Below, piece by piece: positions 52,744 through 61,933 of a stretch of DNA of 64,000 nucleotides. The translations under genes and the position numbers were made by a program. This DNA comes from Muribaculaceae bacterium. GTDB taxonomy: Bacteria; Bacteroidota; Bacteroidia; Bacteroidales; Muribaculaceae. The notes below the pieces were generated by a model that was not told the DNA's origin, searched no databases, and saw only the letters and a list, made by a program, of their open reading frames with translations. The stretch is taken from positions 48,179 to 112,178 of the forward strand of contig JAGBIJ010000039.1 of NCBI GenBank assembly GCA_017935045.1. Reading direction: 5' to 3'. The first letter of the stretch is position 1; every line of letters begins with the position of its first letter.

Positions 52744-54927
52744 ATGAAGTCGACACTTATATACACTACCATAGCTGCAGCATCCGTACTGACTGTACGG
52801 GCTGCGGCTACCCCGCTGACAGCAGAAGATTTCTGCGACATACACGTCAATGCTCCAGCCTCGGTCAAGGAGATGAAGCCGATGCCCGATGGCGAGAGCT
52901 ATCTCTGCATCGGAGACGACGGCAAGACGATAGAGAAATTCAGCTATAAGACCGGCAAGAAGGTAGCCACGATTTTCGATGTCGCCACGCTTAAAGGAGA
53001 TGTGAAGATAAGTGATTTCGACGGTTATGAGATTTCGGCCAACGGGCGCACATTGTTGCTATGGAATGACACCGAGGGTATATATCGCTATTCGTTTCGC
53101 GCCAACCACTATGTATTTGACATTGACCGCAATACGCTGAAAAGGGTCAGCAACGGCGGCAAGCAGCGCGGCGCAGCCATCAGCCATGACGGCACCATGG
53201 TAGCCTTCATGCGTGACAACAATATCTATATCTCGAAATTGGATTTCGGCACCGAGCTGCAGATTACCAAAGACGGCGCCGAGGGCAAAATAATCAACGG
53301 CACGCCGGACTGGGGCTACGAAGAGGAATTCGGCATACTCAACACTATGCGCTGGGCTCCGGACGACAGCTCTCTGTCTTTTGTGACGTTTGACGAAAGC
53401 CAGGTGCCGACTTATCATTTCGACATCTATTCCGGATACTGCGACCCGGTGGAAGAATATGAGAAATATCCCGGCGAATTTGTATATAAATATCCCCTCG
53501 CCGGCGACAACAACTCAAAAGTCAAAGTCAGCACCTACAATGTGGACACACGCATTACGAAAGTAATGGATCTGCCTATCAATGATACGGATTACGTGCC
53601 CTCAATGGAATATGGCGGCAGTCCCGACCGCCTGATGGTAATGATACTCAACCGTGACCAGAACAATCTGCGTCTATATGCTGTAAACACAGGCTCTACC
53701 GTCGCCCGCATGATACTTGAAGAAAAAAGCAGCGCCTGGCTGAGTCCGGCAGCATATCAGATGGTGGACTACGGTAAAAACGGATTTGTCATTGGCTCCG
53801 ACCGCAGTGGCTACAGACATCTGTACGAATATGATTATTCCGGTTCGCTCAAGCGCCAGATTACGTCCGGCAACTACTATGTGACTGCATATTATGGACA
53901 GAATCCCGTGACCCGCGAGTATTACTTCCAGACCACACAGGAAGGCAGCACCGAACGCAATGTCGCACACAGCAACGCCAAAGGAGGCGTGACCATGCTT
54001 CATCCGGGTAAAGGTTGGGAAAGTGCGTCATTCAGCTCCAACATGCAGTATTATGTACGTACTTACAGCAATGCTGTGACACCTCCGCAATACACGCTGC
54101 ACAGTCTGAAAGCCAAAATAGCCGATTTGGAACTCAATGAAGAATATGCGGCCAAATATGCCGGAGCTCCCAAGCGTGAGATACTCAGCGTACCCAACGC
54201 CGACGGCCAGATGATGGATGCCTATATCATAAAACCGGCCGGATTTGACCAGAGCAAGAAGTATCCGGTCCTCACATACCAGTACAATGGCCCTGAATCG
54301 CAAGAGGTACAGAACCGCTGGAAAATCGACGGTCTGTACTATTTTGCCCAGCAGGGCTATGTGATTGGATGCGTGGACGGCCGTGGCACAGGCTATCGTT
54401 CGCGTGCCTGGAGTGACTGCGTATATAAAGACCTCGGCCGCTATGAAACGCTGGATCAGATAGCCGGCGCACGCTATTTTGCGTCACTGCCCTATTGCGA
54501 TGCCGACAGGCTCGCATGCTTCGGCTGGAGTTATGGCGGCTATATGACACTCATGGAGCTTACAGCCAATGATACCCCGTTCAAGGCCGGAGTATCGATG
54601 GCTCCGGTAACCGACTGGCGTTACTATGATTCCATTTATACTGAACGATATATGCAGAGTCCGCAACAGAACGCTGCTGGTTACGACAGTTCATCCACTT
54701 TGCCGCGCACAGGCAATCTCAATGTGCCTCTGCTCATAATGAGCGGCACGAGTGATGACAATGTACATTTCTATAATACTCTTAAATATACATCTAAACT
54801 TACCTCTGAAGGAAAGCTGTTCGACATGATGGCATGGACCGGATTTGAACATTCCCTCCGTATGTGCAATGCCCGCGTACAGCTCTACCGCAAGGTTCTC
54901 GACTTCCTCGATACAAGGCTGAAGTAA
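52744..54927 (+). CDS. S9 family dipeptidyl peptidase IV-like protein, secreted
   Basis: A 727-residue peptidase. The start at 52744 (MKSTLIYTTIAAASVLTVRA) gives a signal peptide; the frame is open 74 codons further up, overlapping proS, and that part is rejected. An N-terminal beta-propeller (about 25-480, with the DWGYEEEFGI-like loop holding the substrate-binding Glu pair) precedes an alpha/beta hydrolase with Ser596 in GWSYGGYMT, the Asp671/672 pair in GTSDDNVHF and His703 in FEHSLR. DPP-IV-like enzymes remove X-Pro or X-Ala dipeptides from peptides in the periplasm or outer membrane. Complete. Confidence 0.93.
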   Translation: MKSTLIYTTIAAASVLTVRAAATPLTAEDFCDIHVNAPASVKEMKPMPDGESYLCIGDDGKTIEKFSYKTGKKVATIFDVATLKGDVKISDFDGYEISANGRTLLLWNDTEGIYRYSFRANHYVFDIDRNTLKRVSNGGKQRGAAISHDGTMVAFMRDNNIYISKLDFGTELQITKDGAEGKIINGTPDWGYEEEFGILNTMRWAPDDSSLSFVTFDESQVPTYHFDIYSGYCDPVEEYEKYPGEFVYKYPLAGDNNSKVKVSTYNVDTRITKVMDLPINDTDYVPSMEYGGSPDRLMVMILNRDQNNLRLYAVNTGSTVARMILEEKSSAWLSPAAYQMVDYGKNGFVIGSDRSGYRHLYEYDYSGSLKRQITSGNYYVTAYYGQNPVTREYYFQTTQEGSTERNVAHSNAKGGVTMLHPGKGWESASFSSNMQYYVRTYSNAVTPPQYTLHSLKAKIADLELNEEYAAKYAGAPKREILSVPNADGQMMDAYIIKPAGFDQSKKYPVLTYQYNGPESQEVQNRWKIDGLYYFAQQGYVIGCVDGRGTGYRSRAWSDCVYKDLGRYETLDQIAGARYFASLPYCDADRLACFGWSYGGYMTLMELTANDTPFKAGVSMAPVTDWRYYDSIYTERYMQSPQQNAAGYDSSSTLPRTGNLNVPLLIMSGTSDDNVHFYNTLKYTSKLTSEGKLFDMMAWTGFEHSLRMCNARVQLYRKVLDFLDTRLK

Positions 54928-54967
54928 TTCGGCAAGACGCATCTTCAACAGTAAAACAGCGTGAATA

Positions 54968-56338
54968 ATGCAGAATCTGTTTAAGGTAAATAGCGAACAA
55001 ATATTCCTTTTGTGGAGAAATACCGCCATCAGCCTCCTGGCTCTGATGGCCAACCACGCCATAGCGCGTATCCTGCCCGTATATATGACACCTATCGTGT
55101 CGACGATCATCGCGGCTTTCATGTATTTCTTCATATACAGCAACTCTTATTCCAAGTCTGAATCTTGCATGGCGGTGCCGTACACCGTATTTCTCATACT
55201 TGTAAGCTACACCTTAGCTCTGATAACAATAAATCTTATCAATATCTGGACAATCTGGGATTTGCCGGCCGAAATGGTATTCTTCGACGGAATCTATATA
55301 CCCAATCTCATAATGGCGCCTACAGGGCTTTTGGTAGCTATTATTGTATATTTGCGACGCAGGCAGCTGAGTATATGTGTGGACTGCAGGCTGACCAACG
55401 GCAGCCCGCTTGACCGCGGACGGCTGGGTATCATATACAGCAACGAGAGTACGCTCCAGATGAAAAATATGATTCTCATTTTCTCTATCTTTACGATTCT
55501 GGCATGGAGCTACTATCTTTTCGGATATACGGATACCAATATCTCTAACCGCGACACATATGTGTTCACATGGATAGCGATGCTTATCTATATCATGGAT
55601 ATAGTATATTTCGGCATCCGCTACTATAACCTATATCTTGACCTCAGAGAGCGAAACGAACTTATTTCTCCGGACGAAATAGACAGTGTCGGCGTACGCA
55701 CTTATGTACGTTTCTACGTGATATGCAGCGATTGCATGTATGTGACTGACCATTCTATCGACAACCTGCGCGATGATGATGACGGAGACCTTCTTGGCAC
55801 ACCGTTTATGACCAAACGCAATATGTCCGTAATAGCTTTATCCGAACTCAAGGAGATAGTGTCACGCATGACTGGTGTAGCAAATGGTAAATTACAGTTC
55901 TTTTTCGGCCGCAGGCGTGCTGACGCTGCCGAACGCCGTGTCTTGAGATATTTCTATTTTCTTCCCGGCGATGTCAAGGATTATCCCTCTCTCGCTCTCA
56001 AAGGAAAATGGATAAGCTCGGAAAAGCTTAAAACGATTTACAATCAGATGCCCGACCGTCTGACCACCTCTTTCCTGGCTGATATGTCGCGCCTTGCGAC
56101 CATTCTGATAACAATGAAGACATTCAACGAGAATGGCGACCGTCGCATGAAACTGGCGCACTATAAGCCTACATTCACATTTCAGGAACTGCAGGATTCC
56201 GACGTTGACTTCCAGGATGACACATGGATACGGGTATCAATGTTCAATTCAGATACGAAGTTTTTCAAATTCAGACGCTGGCTAAGATCACTGTGGCGCC
56301 GCTCTTCCACACAGCCGAGCCAGACCCCATTAAAATGA
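54968..56338 (+). CDS. Polytopic membrane protein of unknown function with cytosolic C-terminal domain
   Basis: A 456-residue protein. Six hydrophobic helices lie at about 15-35, 37-58, 68-92, 105-128, 168-190 and 200-222. The loop between helices 4 and 5 holds a Cys pair and charged turn, CVDCRLTNGSPLDRGRLG. The last 230 residues are hydrophilic, with CSDCMYVTD, a Asp-rich stretch (DDDDGD) followed by LGTPFMTKRNMSV, and a basic end. I recognise no family. It lies 13 bases before miaA and on the same strand, so may be cotranscribed. A sensor or transporter-associated role is possible, but nothing proves it. Confidence 0.75.
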   Translation: MQNLFKVNSEQIFLLWRNTAISLLALMANHAIARILPVYMTPIVSTIIAAFMYFFIYSNSYSKSESCMAVPYTVFLILVSYTLALITINLINIWTIWDLPAEMVFFDGIYIPNLIMAPTGLLVAIIVYLRRRQLSICVDCRLTNGSPLDRGRLGIIYSNESTLQMKNMILIFSIFTILAWSYYLFGYTDTNISNRDTYVFTWIAMLIYIMDIVYFGIRYYNLYLDLRERNELISPDEIDSVGVRTYVRFYVICSDCMYVTDHSIDNLRDDDDGDLLGTPFMTKRNMSVIALSELKEIVSRMTGVANGKLQFFFGRRRADAAERRVLRYFYFLPGDVKDYPSLALKGKWISSEKLKTIYNQMPDRLTTSFLADMSRLATILITMKTFNENGDRRMKLAHYKPTFTFQELQDSDVDFQDDTWIRVSMFNSDTKFFKFRRWLRSLWRRSSTQPSQTPLK

Positions 56339-56351
56339 GAGAGCATAATCC

Positions 56352-57263
56352 ATGCTTGACCGCGAATATATATCCCGCTATCTAAATATTGAGGCTAAAT
56401 CGGACTTGCCGTTGATAGCAGTAGTCGGCCCCACGGCGTCCGGCAAGACGGCAAAAGCTGTAGAATTGGCTCGTATGGTCAATGCCGAGATTATCAGTGC
56501 CGATTCACGCCAGGTGTACCGCGGCATGGATATAGGCACAGGTAAGGATATTTCTGAATATGGGGATATACAGGTGCATCTGATTGATATCCGGCCTGCC
56601 GGATACAAATACAATCTTCACGAATTTCTCTCGGATTATTATCAGGCTCATGCCGAAATAAGGGCACGCGGCAAGAATGTGATTTTATGCGGCGGCACGG
56701 GCATGTATGCCGAAGCTGTTTTATCAGGCCTGCGGCTGCCTGAAGTCCCCGAAAACCCTGCATTGCGTCAGCAACTGCAATCGAAGTCTCTACCCGAACT
56801 GACAGCAATTCTCGCAGGAATGAAAACCCTGCACAATACTACAGATGTCGATACCCGCGCCCGCGCCATACGTGCCATAGAGATAGAGACATGGTACATT
56901 GACCATCCGGATGTGGCAAAGATAGCGGACCGGAGTACTTCCGTGCGTCCTGAATCGGTAATCTTCATGGTGGATATAAGCCGCGACGAGCGTCGCCGCC
57001 GTATTACCGAGAGGCTGCACCGACGTCTTGATGAAGGCATGATTGAGGAGGTACAGCGACTGCTCGATTCCGGTATCCCCGCAGATGATTTAATATATTA
57101 CGGGCTGGAATACAAATATGTGACCAATTATCTGCTTGGTCGCCTCTCGCGCGAAGCAATGGTCTCCGGTCTTGAAACGGCCATACATCAGTTTGCAAAA
57201 CGCCAGATGACCTGGTACCGCGGCATGGAGCGGCGCGGCTTCAATCTTATCCCGTTACCCTGA
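56352..57263 (+). CDS. miaA: tRNA dimethylallyltransferase
   Basis: A 303-residue enzyme that isopentenylates A37 of tRNAs reading UNN codons, using DMAPP. The P-loop GPTASGKT is at 26-33, ISADSRQVYRGMDIGTGK supplies the family's substrate motif, and LCGGTGMYAEAVLSG and KRQMTWYRGM near the C-terminus are also diagnostic. Length is normal. Its DMAPP substrate comes from the pathway started by dxs in this window. It is followed by a hairpin and the convergent ABC transporter operon. Confidence 0.96.
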   Translation: MLDREYISRYLNIEAKSDLPLIAVVGPTASGKTAKAVELARMVNAEIISADSRQVYRGMDIGTGKDISEYGDIQVHLIDIRPAGYKYNLHEFLSDYYQAHAEIRARGKNVILCGGTGMYAEAVLSGLRLPEVPENPALRQQLQSKSLPELTAILAGMKTLHNTTDVDTRARAIRAIEIETWYIDHPDVAKIADRSTSVRPESVIFMVDISRDERRRRITERLHRRLDEGMIEEVQRLLDSGIPADDLIYYGLEYKYVTNYLLGRLSREAMVSGLETAIHQFAKRQMTWYRGMERRGFNLIPLP

Positions 57264-57274
57264 TAAATAAAGAA

Positions 57275-57306
57275 CAGCCCCGGCTAACATGTTGTAACCG
57301 GAGCTG
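57275..57306. terminator. Bidirectional terminator-like hairpin between miaA and the ABC permease gene
   Basis: CAGC-C-CCGG (57275-57283) pairs with CCGG-A-GCTG (57298-57306) with one C-A mismatch and a 14-base loop. It lies between convergent genes and has no long T-run. Confidence 0.55.
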
Positions 57307-57331
57307 CCGTAGTGTGATCTCAGAGCCGTCG

Positions 57332-58234
57332 TTATTTCGCTTTGAGAAATACCAGTATATCGCGCGGCGTGAACTTCTTGCCTTTAAGCAGCAATGCCGA
57401 AGTATATATCTTGCCGGCCAAAATAGTGCTGAAAATGCCGCTGCCATATAGAACCAGCAGGCTTATCAGAGTCTGCCACCAGGGAATTATGCCTCCGATG
57501 GTCTGCACCGCGCCTACCGAGGTGCTTGTAAAGGGCAGATACAGACACACGACCGCCAATGGCTCGCCAGGGGCGTCGGTAGCGTATATGCCAATATAGA
57601 AACTGACCATCAGTATCATTATCAGCAGAGACAGATAACCCTGATTCTCATTGTTCCGGTCAGTCAGAGCGCCTGCTGCGGCAAACAGCGATGCGTAGAA
57701 CAGATAACCGCCGATGAAATACAGCATCGCTATTATCAAAGCCGACACCACTTTCCATTGAAACAAATCTCCAATCGGAACCGGCACAGGCAGAAATGTT
57801 AAAACAATGACCACGACACCGATTATCAGCACAAGCCAGATGAGAATCTGGGTAAGCCCTGTCATAGCTACACTGATAACCTTGGAAAGCATGATGGTAC
57901 GTCCCGGCACACATGACGCCAGCACCTCGACTATACGATTGCATTTCTCAGTCTTAACTTTATTGAAAATCTGGGAACCGTAGACCATCACAAACATAAT
58001 CAGAAATATCCCGGCCAACATTCCCAGAGCCTGCATGCCGGTAATGTCCTCGTCAGGCGTGGGCGCAGTATTGCGGCTGAACATCTTCATGGCATCGCTG
58101 TCGTCGGCAAGAAACCCTATCAGCGCGCCGAAACCGACCATAAACACGGGAACAAGCAATGTGGAAATCCAAAACGATTTCGTACGGATATCCATGCTGT
58201 ATTCCATCTTTATCATATCTTTCAATCTGCTCAT
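57332..58234 (-). CDS. ABC-2 type transporter permease (NatB-like)
   Basis: A 300-residue permease. The start at ATG 58234 (MSRLKDMIKMEY) lies two bases after the stop of the ATPase gene. One N-terminal helix (about 25-45), a large extracytoplasmic loop, then five to six helices from about 85 to 285 is the topology of NatB/CcmB-like permeases. The two genes form one exporter; NatAB exports sodium, but many relatives export peptides or unknown compounds, so the substrate is open. Confidence 0.88.
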   Translation of the reverse strand: MSRLKDMIKMEYSMDIRTKSFWISTLLVPVFMVGFGALIGFLADDSDAMKMFSRNTAPTPDEDITGMQALGMLAGIFLIMFVMVYGSQIFNKVKTEKCNRIVEVLASCVPGRTIMLSKVISVAMTGLTQILIWLVLIIGVVVIVLTFLPVPVPIGDLFQWKVVSALIIAMLYFIGGYLFYASLFAAAGALTDRNNENQGYLSLLIMILMVSFYIGIYATDAPGEPLAVVCLYLPFTSTSVGAVQTIGGIIPWWQTLISLLVLYGSGIFSTILAGKIYTSALLLKGKKFTPRDILVFLKAK

Positions 58235-58236
58235 AA

Positions 58237-59166
58237 TCAATCATTTTTAGTGTATGACAGAAACAGGTCGGTAAGCGATGGCAATACTTCCTCAAACCTT
58301 ATGATATTGGCCTGGATGGTCAGAGCCGAGATGATATCATTGTTGGCCACGCCATCTTTGGGGAGTATCTTATAGGTATGTCCCCGCTTCTGTCCCGTTA
58401 CATCTACTTTCGCAATACTATCCGTAAGTCCGGAATCTTTAAGCAAGCTTTCCGAAATAGGGGCAGCTACCGTCACACTCAGTTCGCCGGTCTTGTGGGC
58501 ATACTTGATGTCCTCCATATTGCCGTTCAGCAGAACGCGGCCCTTGTTTATCAAGGCAATGTCGGAAGCCATTTCCTCGATAGCCGGCATATTGTGGCTC
58601 GACAGCATAATCGTACAGTTTCTCTCGCGCAGACGCGCTATAAGATTAGTCAGGAGCTGGCCGTTGATGGGATCGAAACCTGAAAACGGCTCGTCGAGAA
58701 TAATCAGAGCCGGCTCGTGGACTATTGTAGCAAGTATCTGCACTTTCTGCTGATTGCCTTTCGAGAGCTCCTCGACACGACGGTGGCGGTCCGTCTCGGC
58801 AATATTGAATATGTCCATATACTCATTCATGTTGCGCACGAGCGTCGACTTGTCCACACCCTTGAGGCGTCCGAAGTAGAGTATCTGGTCATCCACTCTC
58901 ATTTTAGGATACAGCCCTCTCTCCTCGGGCATATAGCCAAGCATACGCGAGGTCTTTCCCAGGACTGCCGGCTCGCCTGCAATTTTCACTGAGCCTGTCT
59001 CGCTGACCAAAATCGAGTTTATTATGCGAAGCAAAGTGGTTTTACCGGCGCCGTTGGGTCCGAGCAAGCCGAATACGGCGCCTTCTCCCACATCAAGAGA
59101 CACGTCATCCAGTGCCTTATGATTGCCATAGGTCTTGGTCAGATTGCGGATTTCAAGAATATTCAT
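58237..59166 (-). CDS. ABC transporter ATP-binding protein (NatA-like)
   Basis: A 309-residue ATPase. Walker A GPNGAGKTT is at 36-44, the signature reads LSKGNQQKV, Walker B is ALIILDEPFSGFDPIN, and the switch histidine lies in SSHNMPAIEE. A C-terminal 90-residue extension is usual in the DUF4162-containing NatA type. Its ATG overlaps the rpe stop by one base (TGATG). The partner permease is immediately downstream. Confidence 0.95.
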   Translation of the reverse strand: MNILEIRNLTKTYGNHKALDDVSLDVGEGAVFGLLGPNGAGKTTLLRIINSILVSETGSVKIAGEPAVLGKTSRMLGYMPEERGLYPKMRVDDQILYFGRLKGVDKSTLVRNMNEYMDIFNIAETDRHRRVEELSKGNQQKVQILATIVHEPALIILDEPFSGFDPINGQLLTNLIARLRERNCTIMLSSHNMPAIEEMASDIALINKGRVLLNGNMEDIKYAHKTGELSVTVAAPISESLLKDSGLTDSIAKVDVTGQKRGHTYKILPKDGVANNDIISALTIQANIIRFEEVLPSLTDLFLSYTKND

Positions 59167-59816
59167 CAGTCAGAAAGGGCTTTAAGTTCCAGTATAGTCT
59201 GAGCCGGATCAGCCGAGCCAAAAACGTAGCTTCCGGCTACAAGCATGTCAGCGCCGGCCTCCGCCAGCTGTCGGCCGGTGGCTCCATTGACTCCACCGTC
59301 TACCTCTATGATGGCTTTCGAAGCAGTAGTATCGACAAGCTGGCGCAACTCCCTGACTTTCTTCAGAGCGTTAGGTATGAATTTCTGTCCTCCGAAACCG
59401 GGATTTACGGACATGACGAGGACAAGCTCCACATCCTCTATGATGTCGACCAAAGTATTGACCGGTGTGGCGGGATTAATAGTGACTCCGGCTTTCATGC
59501 CGGCCTGATGGATGCGCTGCACCACCGAATGAAGCTGCGGACAGGCCTCCTGATGTACATTCATAATCTCGGCGCCGAGATCACGTACCTGTGAAATCCA
59601 TTTGTCCGGCTGCACAATCATCAGGTGTACATCCAGCGGCTTGACACATCGTGCGGCCACAGCCTTCATCACCGGAAATCCGAATGAGATATTCGGTACG
59701 AAAACGCCGTCCATGACGTCGAGATGCAGATAGTCGGCCTGTGAGGAATTAATCATTTCCAGATCAGGCGCGAGGTTGCCGAAATCGGCTGACAATAGCG
59801 AGGGGGATACGAGCAT
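59166..59816 (-). CDS. rpe: Ribulose-phosphate 3-epimerase
   Basis: A 216-residue TIM-barrel enzyme of the pentose phosphate pathway interconverting ribulose 5-phosphate and xylulose 5-phosphate. SLLSADFGNL, YLHLDVMDGVFVPNISFG with the metal-binding His/Asp, VHLMIVQPDKW, and VMSVNPGFGGQKF, and IEVDGGVNGATG are all standard. It is second in a minus-strand operon after DedA (12-base gap) and before the ABC genes. Confidence 0.96.
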   Translation of the reverse strand: MLVSPSLLSADFGNLAPDLEMINSSQADYLHLDVMDGVFVPNISFGFPVMKAVAARCVKPLDVHLMIVQPDKWISQVRDLGAEIMNVHQEACPQLHSVVQRIHQAGMKAGVTINPATPVNTLVDIIEDVELVLVMSVNPGFGGQKFIPNALKKVRELRQLVDTTASKAIIEVDGGVNGATGRQLAEAGADMLVAGSYVFGSADPAQTILELKALSD

Positions 59817-59828
59817 GATTTTATTCTG

Positions 59829-60503
59829 TTATTGTTTTTTAGCTTTCATCACGTTGCGGACTATGACGAGGACACAAATCAGTCCCAGCGCAAGCCCCGC
59901 CCACGTAAGATAAGAATTGTATTTCTCTATCTGGGGCAACAACTGATCATAAGGTACAGTCTCGGCCAGCCACCAGCCAAGAAGGCCAAGTATTATATTC
60001 CATGTCAATGCGCCCAATGTGGTAAACAAAGCAAACATACCGACATTCATTCGCGCTATGCCGGCCGGTATGGAAATAAGCTGGCGTATGGCAGGAATCA
60101 GACGGCCGAAAAAGGTAGAGGCCGCGCCATGCTTGTCAAAATATGCCTCGGCTTTGTTTACCTTAGCGCTGTCAAGAAGGCAGGCATGTCCAAGCCTGCT
60201 GTCGGCAAAGCGGTAAACGAGCGGACGCCCTACCCATAGAGCGATGTAATAGTTGATAAACGCGCCTACCAAGGCCCCGGCTGTGGCAAACACCACTACC
60301 ATGACAGGATCCATGGCGGCTCCCGCTCCGGAGTTAGTGCATGCCAGATATACTGCAGGAGGTACCACTACTTCGGAAGGGAATGGAATAAAGGAACTCT
60401 CGATTACCATAAAAAGAAATACAAACCAGTAATCGGCGTGTTCTACGAACCAAGAGAAAATGTCTGATGCCGTAGGCATCAACGTAAGAATCATATCCAG
60501 CAT
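59829..60503 (-). CDS. DedA family membrane protein
   Basis: A 224-residue VTT-domain protein. ESSFIPFPSEVVVPPAVYLA in the first third and FGRLIPAIRQLISIPAGIAR in the middle are the hallmark re-entrant and amphipathic motifs. Some DedA proteins flip undecaprenyl phosphate or phospholipids and support envelope homeostasis; the exact lipid is not predicted. It opens the minus-strand operon with rpe. Confidence 0.93.
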   Translation of the reverse strand: MLDMILTLMPTASDIFSWFVEHADYWFVFLFMVIESSFIPFPSEVVVPPAVYLACTNSGAGAAMDPVMVVVFATAGALVGAFINYYIALWVGRPLVYRFADSRLGHACLLDSAKVNKAEAYFDKHGAASTFFGRLIPAIRQLISIPAGIARMNVGMFALFTTLGALTWNIILGLLGWWLAETVPYDQLLPQIEKYNSYLTWAGLALGLICVLVIVRNVMKAKKQ

Positions 60504-60649
60504 AACTGTCTCAAATTGGAGAATGAAAATAATGACTCAATATATAACGTGTAAAACAATATTAAAATTGCTTTCAGCATATAAAAAAACTGCAGTCCGG
60601 CGCATACGATTATAATTGTCACAATATTGCCTTTATATTGACCCGACAG

Positions 60650-60681
60650 GTTGCGAGACTCGATATTTTTATTTAATTTTG
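60650..60681 (+). promoter_or_regulatory. Promoter of the glycosyltransferase-flippase-kdsB operon
   Basis: GTTG (60650-60653; one mismatch), 20 bases, TAATTTTG (60674-60681; full match). The predicted leader is about 55 bases. The rest of this intergenic region (60504-60742) shows no further ORF. Confidence 0.6.
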
Positions 60682-60742
60682 CAGAGTAATGAGGCACTCG
60701 GCATCATGACCGCGTGTATATAACCATCCTGAAATACCCTAA

Positions 60743-61933
60743 GTGAAACCAGCAGTCGCCGCCATCGGCCTATTCAACGACAGCTACCCTCCGATATTCG
60801 ACGGAGTGACTACGGCAGTGGTCAGTTATGCCCGATACCTCTATGAGCATGGCCAGAACCCCTGTGTCGTGGCTCCAGCCAACCCGGCGCCCGCGCCGGC
60901 GGCTCCATATCCGGTAATGCGCTATTTTTCATTGCCTATACACGGCCGCAAGCCATACCGCTATGGTTATCCCAAACTGGGCCTCACAATCAAGTCCCGC
61001 CTCAGGCATACGCCGTTCCGTCTGGTTCACAGCCATAGCCCCTTTTCTGCCGGGAGGCTTGCCGTCTACGCGGCACGTAAACATAACATACCGCTTATCG
61101 GCACTTTTCACTCAAAATACCGTGTGGATCTTGAACACTCGCTCCACCGTCTGCCCTGGCTGATTAAGAAAACCATGAAGCGCCTGCTGGAGTTTTACAA
61201 CTCTTGCGATTATGTCTGGATTCCGCAAAAATCAGTGGAAGACACTATCAGGGAATACGGTTACCGCGGACAGATTGAGGTGGTGGAAAACGGCAATGAC
61301 CTCGCCACTGTCCCGATAGCGGAACTGGCGTCTTATAAAAGACAGACGCGCAAGTCGCTCGGAATAGCTGACGACACGGTCACTCTGCTCTTTGTCGGAC
61401 AGCATATCTGGGAAAAGGGTATCGGCGTTATACTCGATACCATAAGCATGCTGCACTCACGGGGCGTAAAGATACGGATGGACTTTGTAGGCTCCGGATA
61501 TGCCTCGGAGGAAGTCAGACGCCGGATATGCGCCTGCAATTTGCAGGAAGTAGCCGCAATGCACGGAGTGATTACTGACCGCAGCCGTCTGGCCGATATG
61601 TACGCGGCCGCTGACCTGTTCCTGTTTCCATCTTGCTACGACAACGCTCCTATAGTGGTAAAAGAGGCTGCCGCCATGGGAACGGCTTCGATTCTGCCTG
61701 CCGGATGTACCGCAGCCGAGGTCATAACTGACGGAAACAATGGATTTCTCTGCCGGCGTGATGCCCAAAGCTATACGGAGATAATCGAGTCCCTGGCCGC
61801 AGACCGGCACAGGATGCACAATGTCGGCCTGGGTGCGCGGCGCACTCTGGCCCGCAGTTGGGAAAACGTAATGGAGGAAGTAGTCGAACGGTATAACGAG
61901 ATATTGGCTTATGGCGGAAAACAGTATAGATAA
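60743..61933 (+). CDS. Family 4 glycosyltransferase
   Basis: A 396-residue GT-B protein starting at GTG 60743, which gives the normal KPAVAAIGLFNDSYPPIFDG opening after the promoter; no in-frame ATG lies nearby. The N-terminal domain has the HSHSPFSAGRLA motif, and the C-terminal domain has LFVGQHIWEKGI, GVITDRSRLADMYAAADLFL and PSCYDNAPIVVKEAAAMG with the conserved nucleotide-contacting glutamate. GT4 enzymes of this type (for example mannosyl or glucosyl transferases to lipids) act on the inner face of the membrane. Overlap with the next gene is 23 bases. Its sugar and acceptor are unknown. Confidence 0.9.
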   Translation: MKPAVAAIGLFNDSYPPIFDGVTTAVVSYARYLYEHGQNPCVVAPANPAPAPAAPYPVMRYFSLPIHGRKPYRYGYPKLGLTIKSRLRHTPFRLVHSHSPFSAGRLAVYAARKHNIPLIGTFHSKYRVDLEHSLHRLPWLIKKTMKRLLEFYNSCDYVWIPQKSVEDTIREYGYRGQIEVVENGNDLATVPIAELASYKRQTRKSLGIADDTVTLLFVGQHIWEKGIGVILDTISMLHSRGVKIRMDFVGSGYASEEVRRRICACNLQEVAAMHGVITDRSRLADMYAAADLFLFPSCYDNAPIVVKEAAAMGTASILPAGCTAAEVITDGNNGFLCRRDAQSYTEIIESLAADRHRMHNVGLGARRTLARSWENVMEEVVERYNEILAYGGKQYR

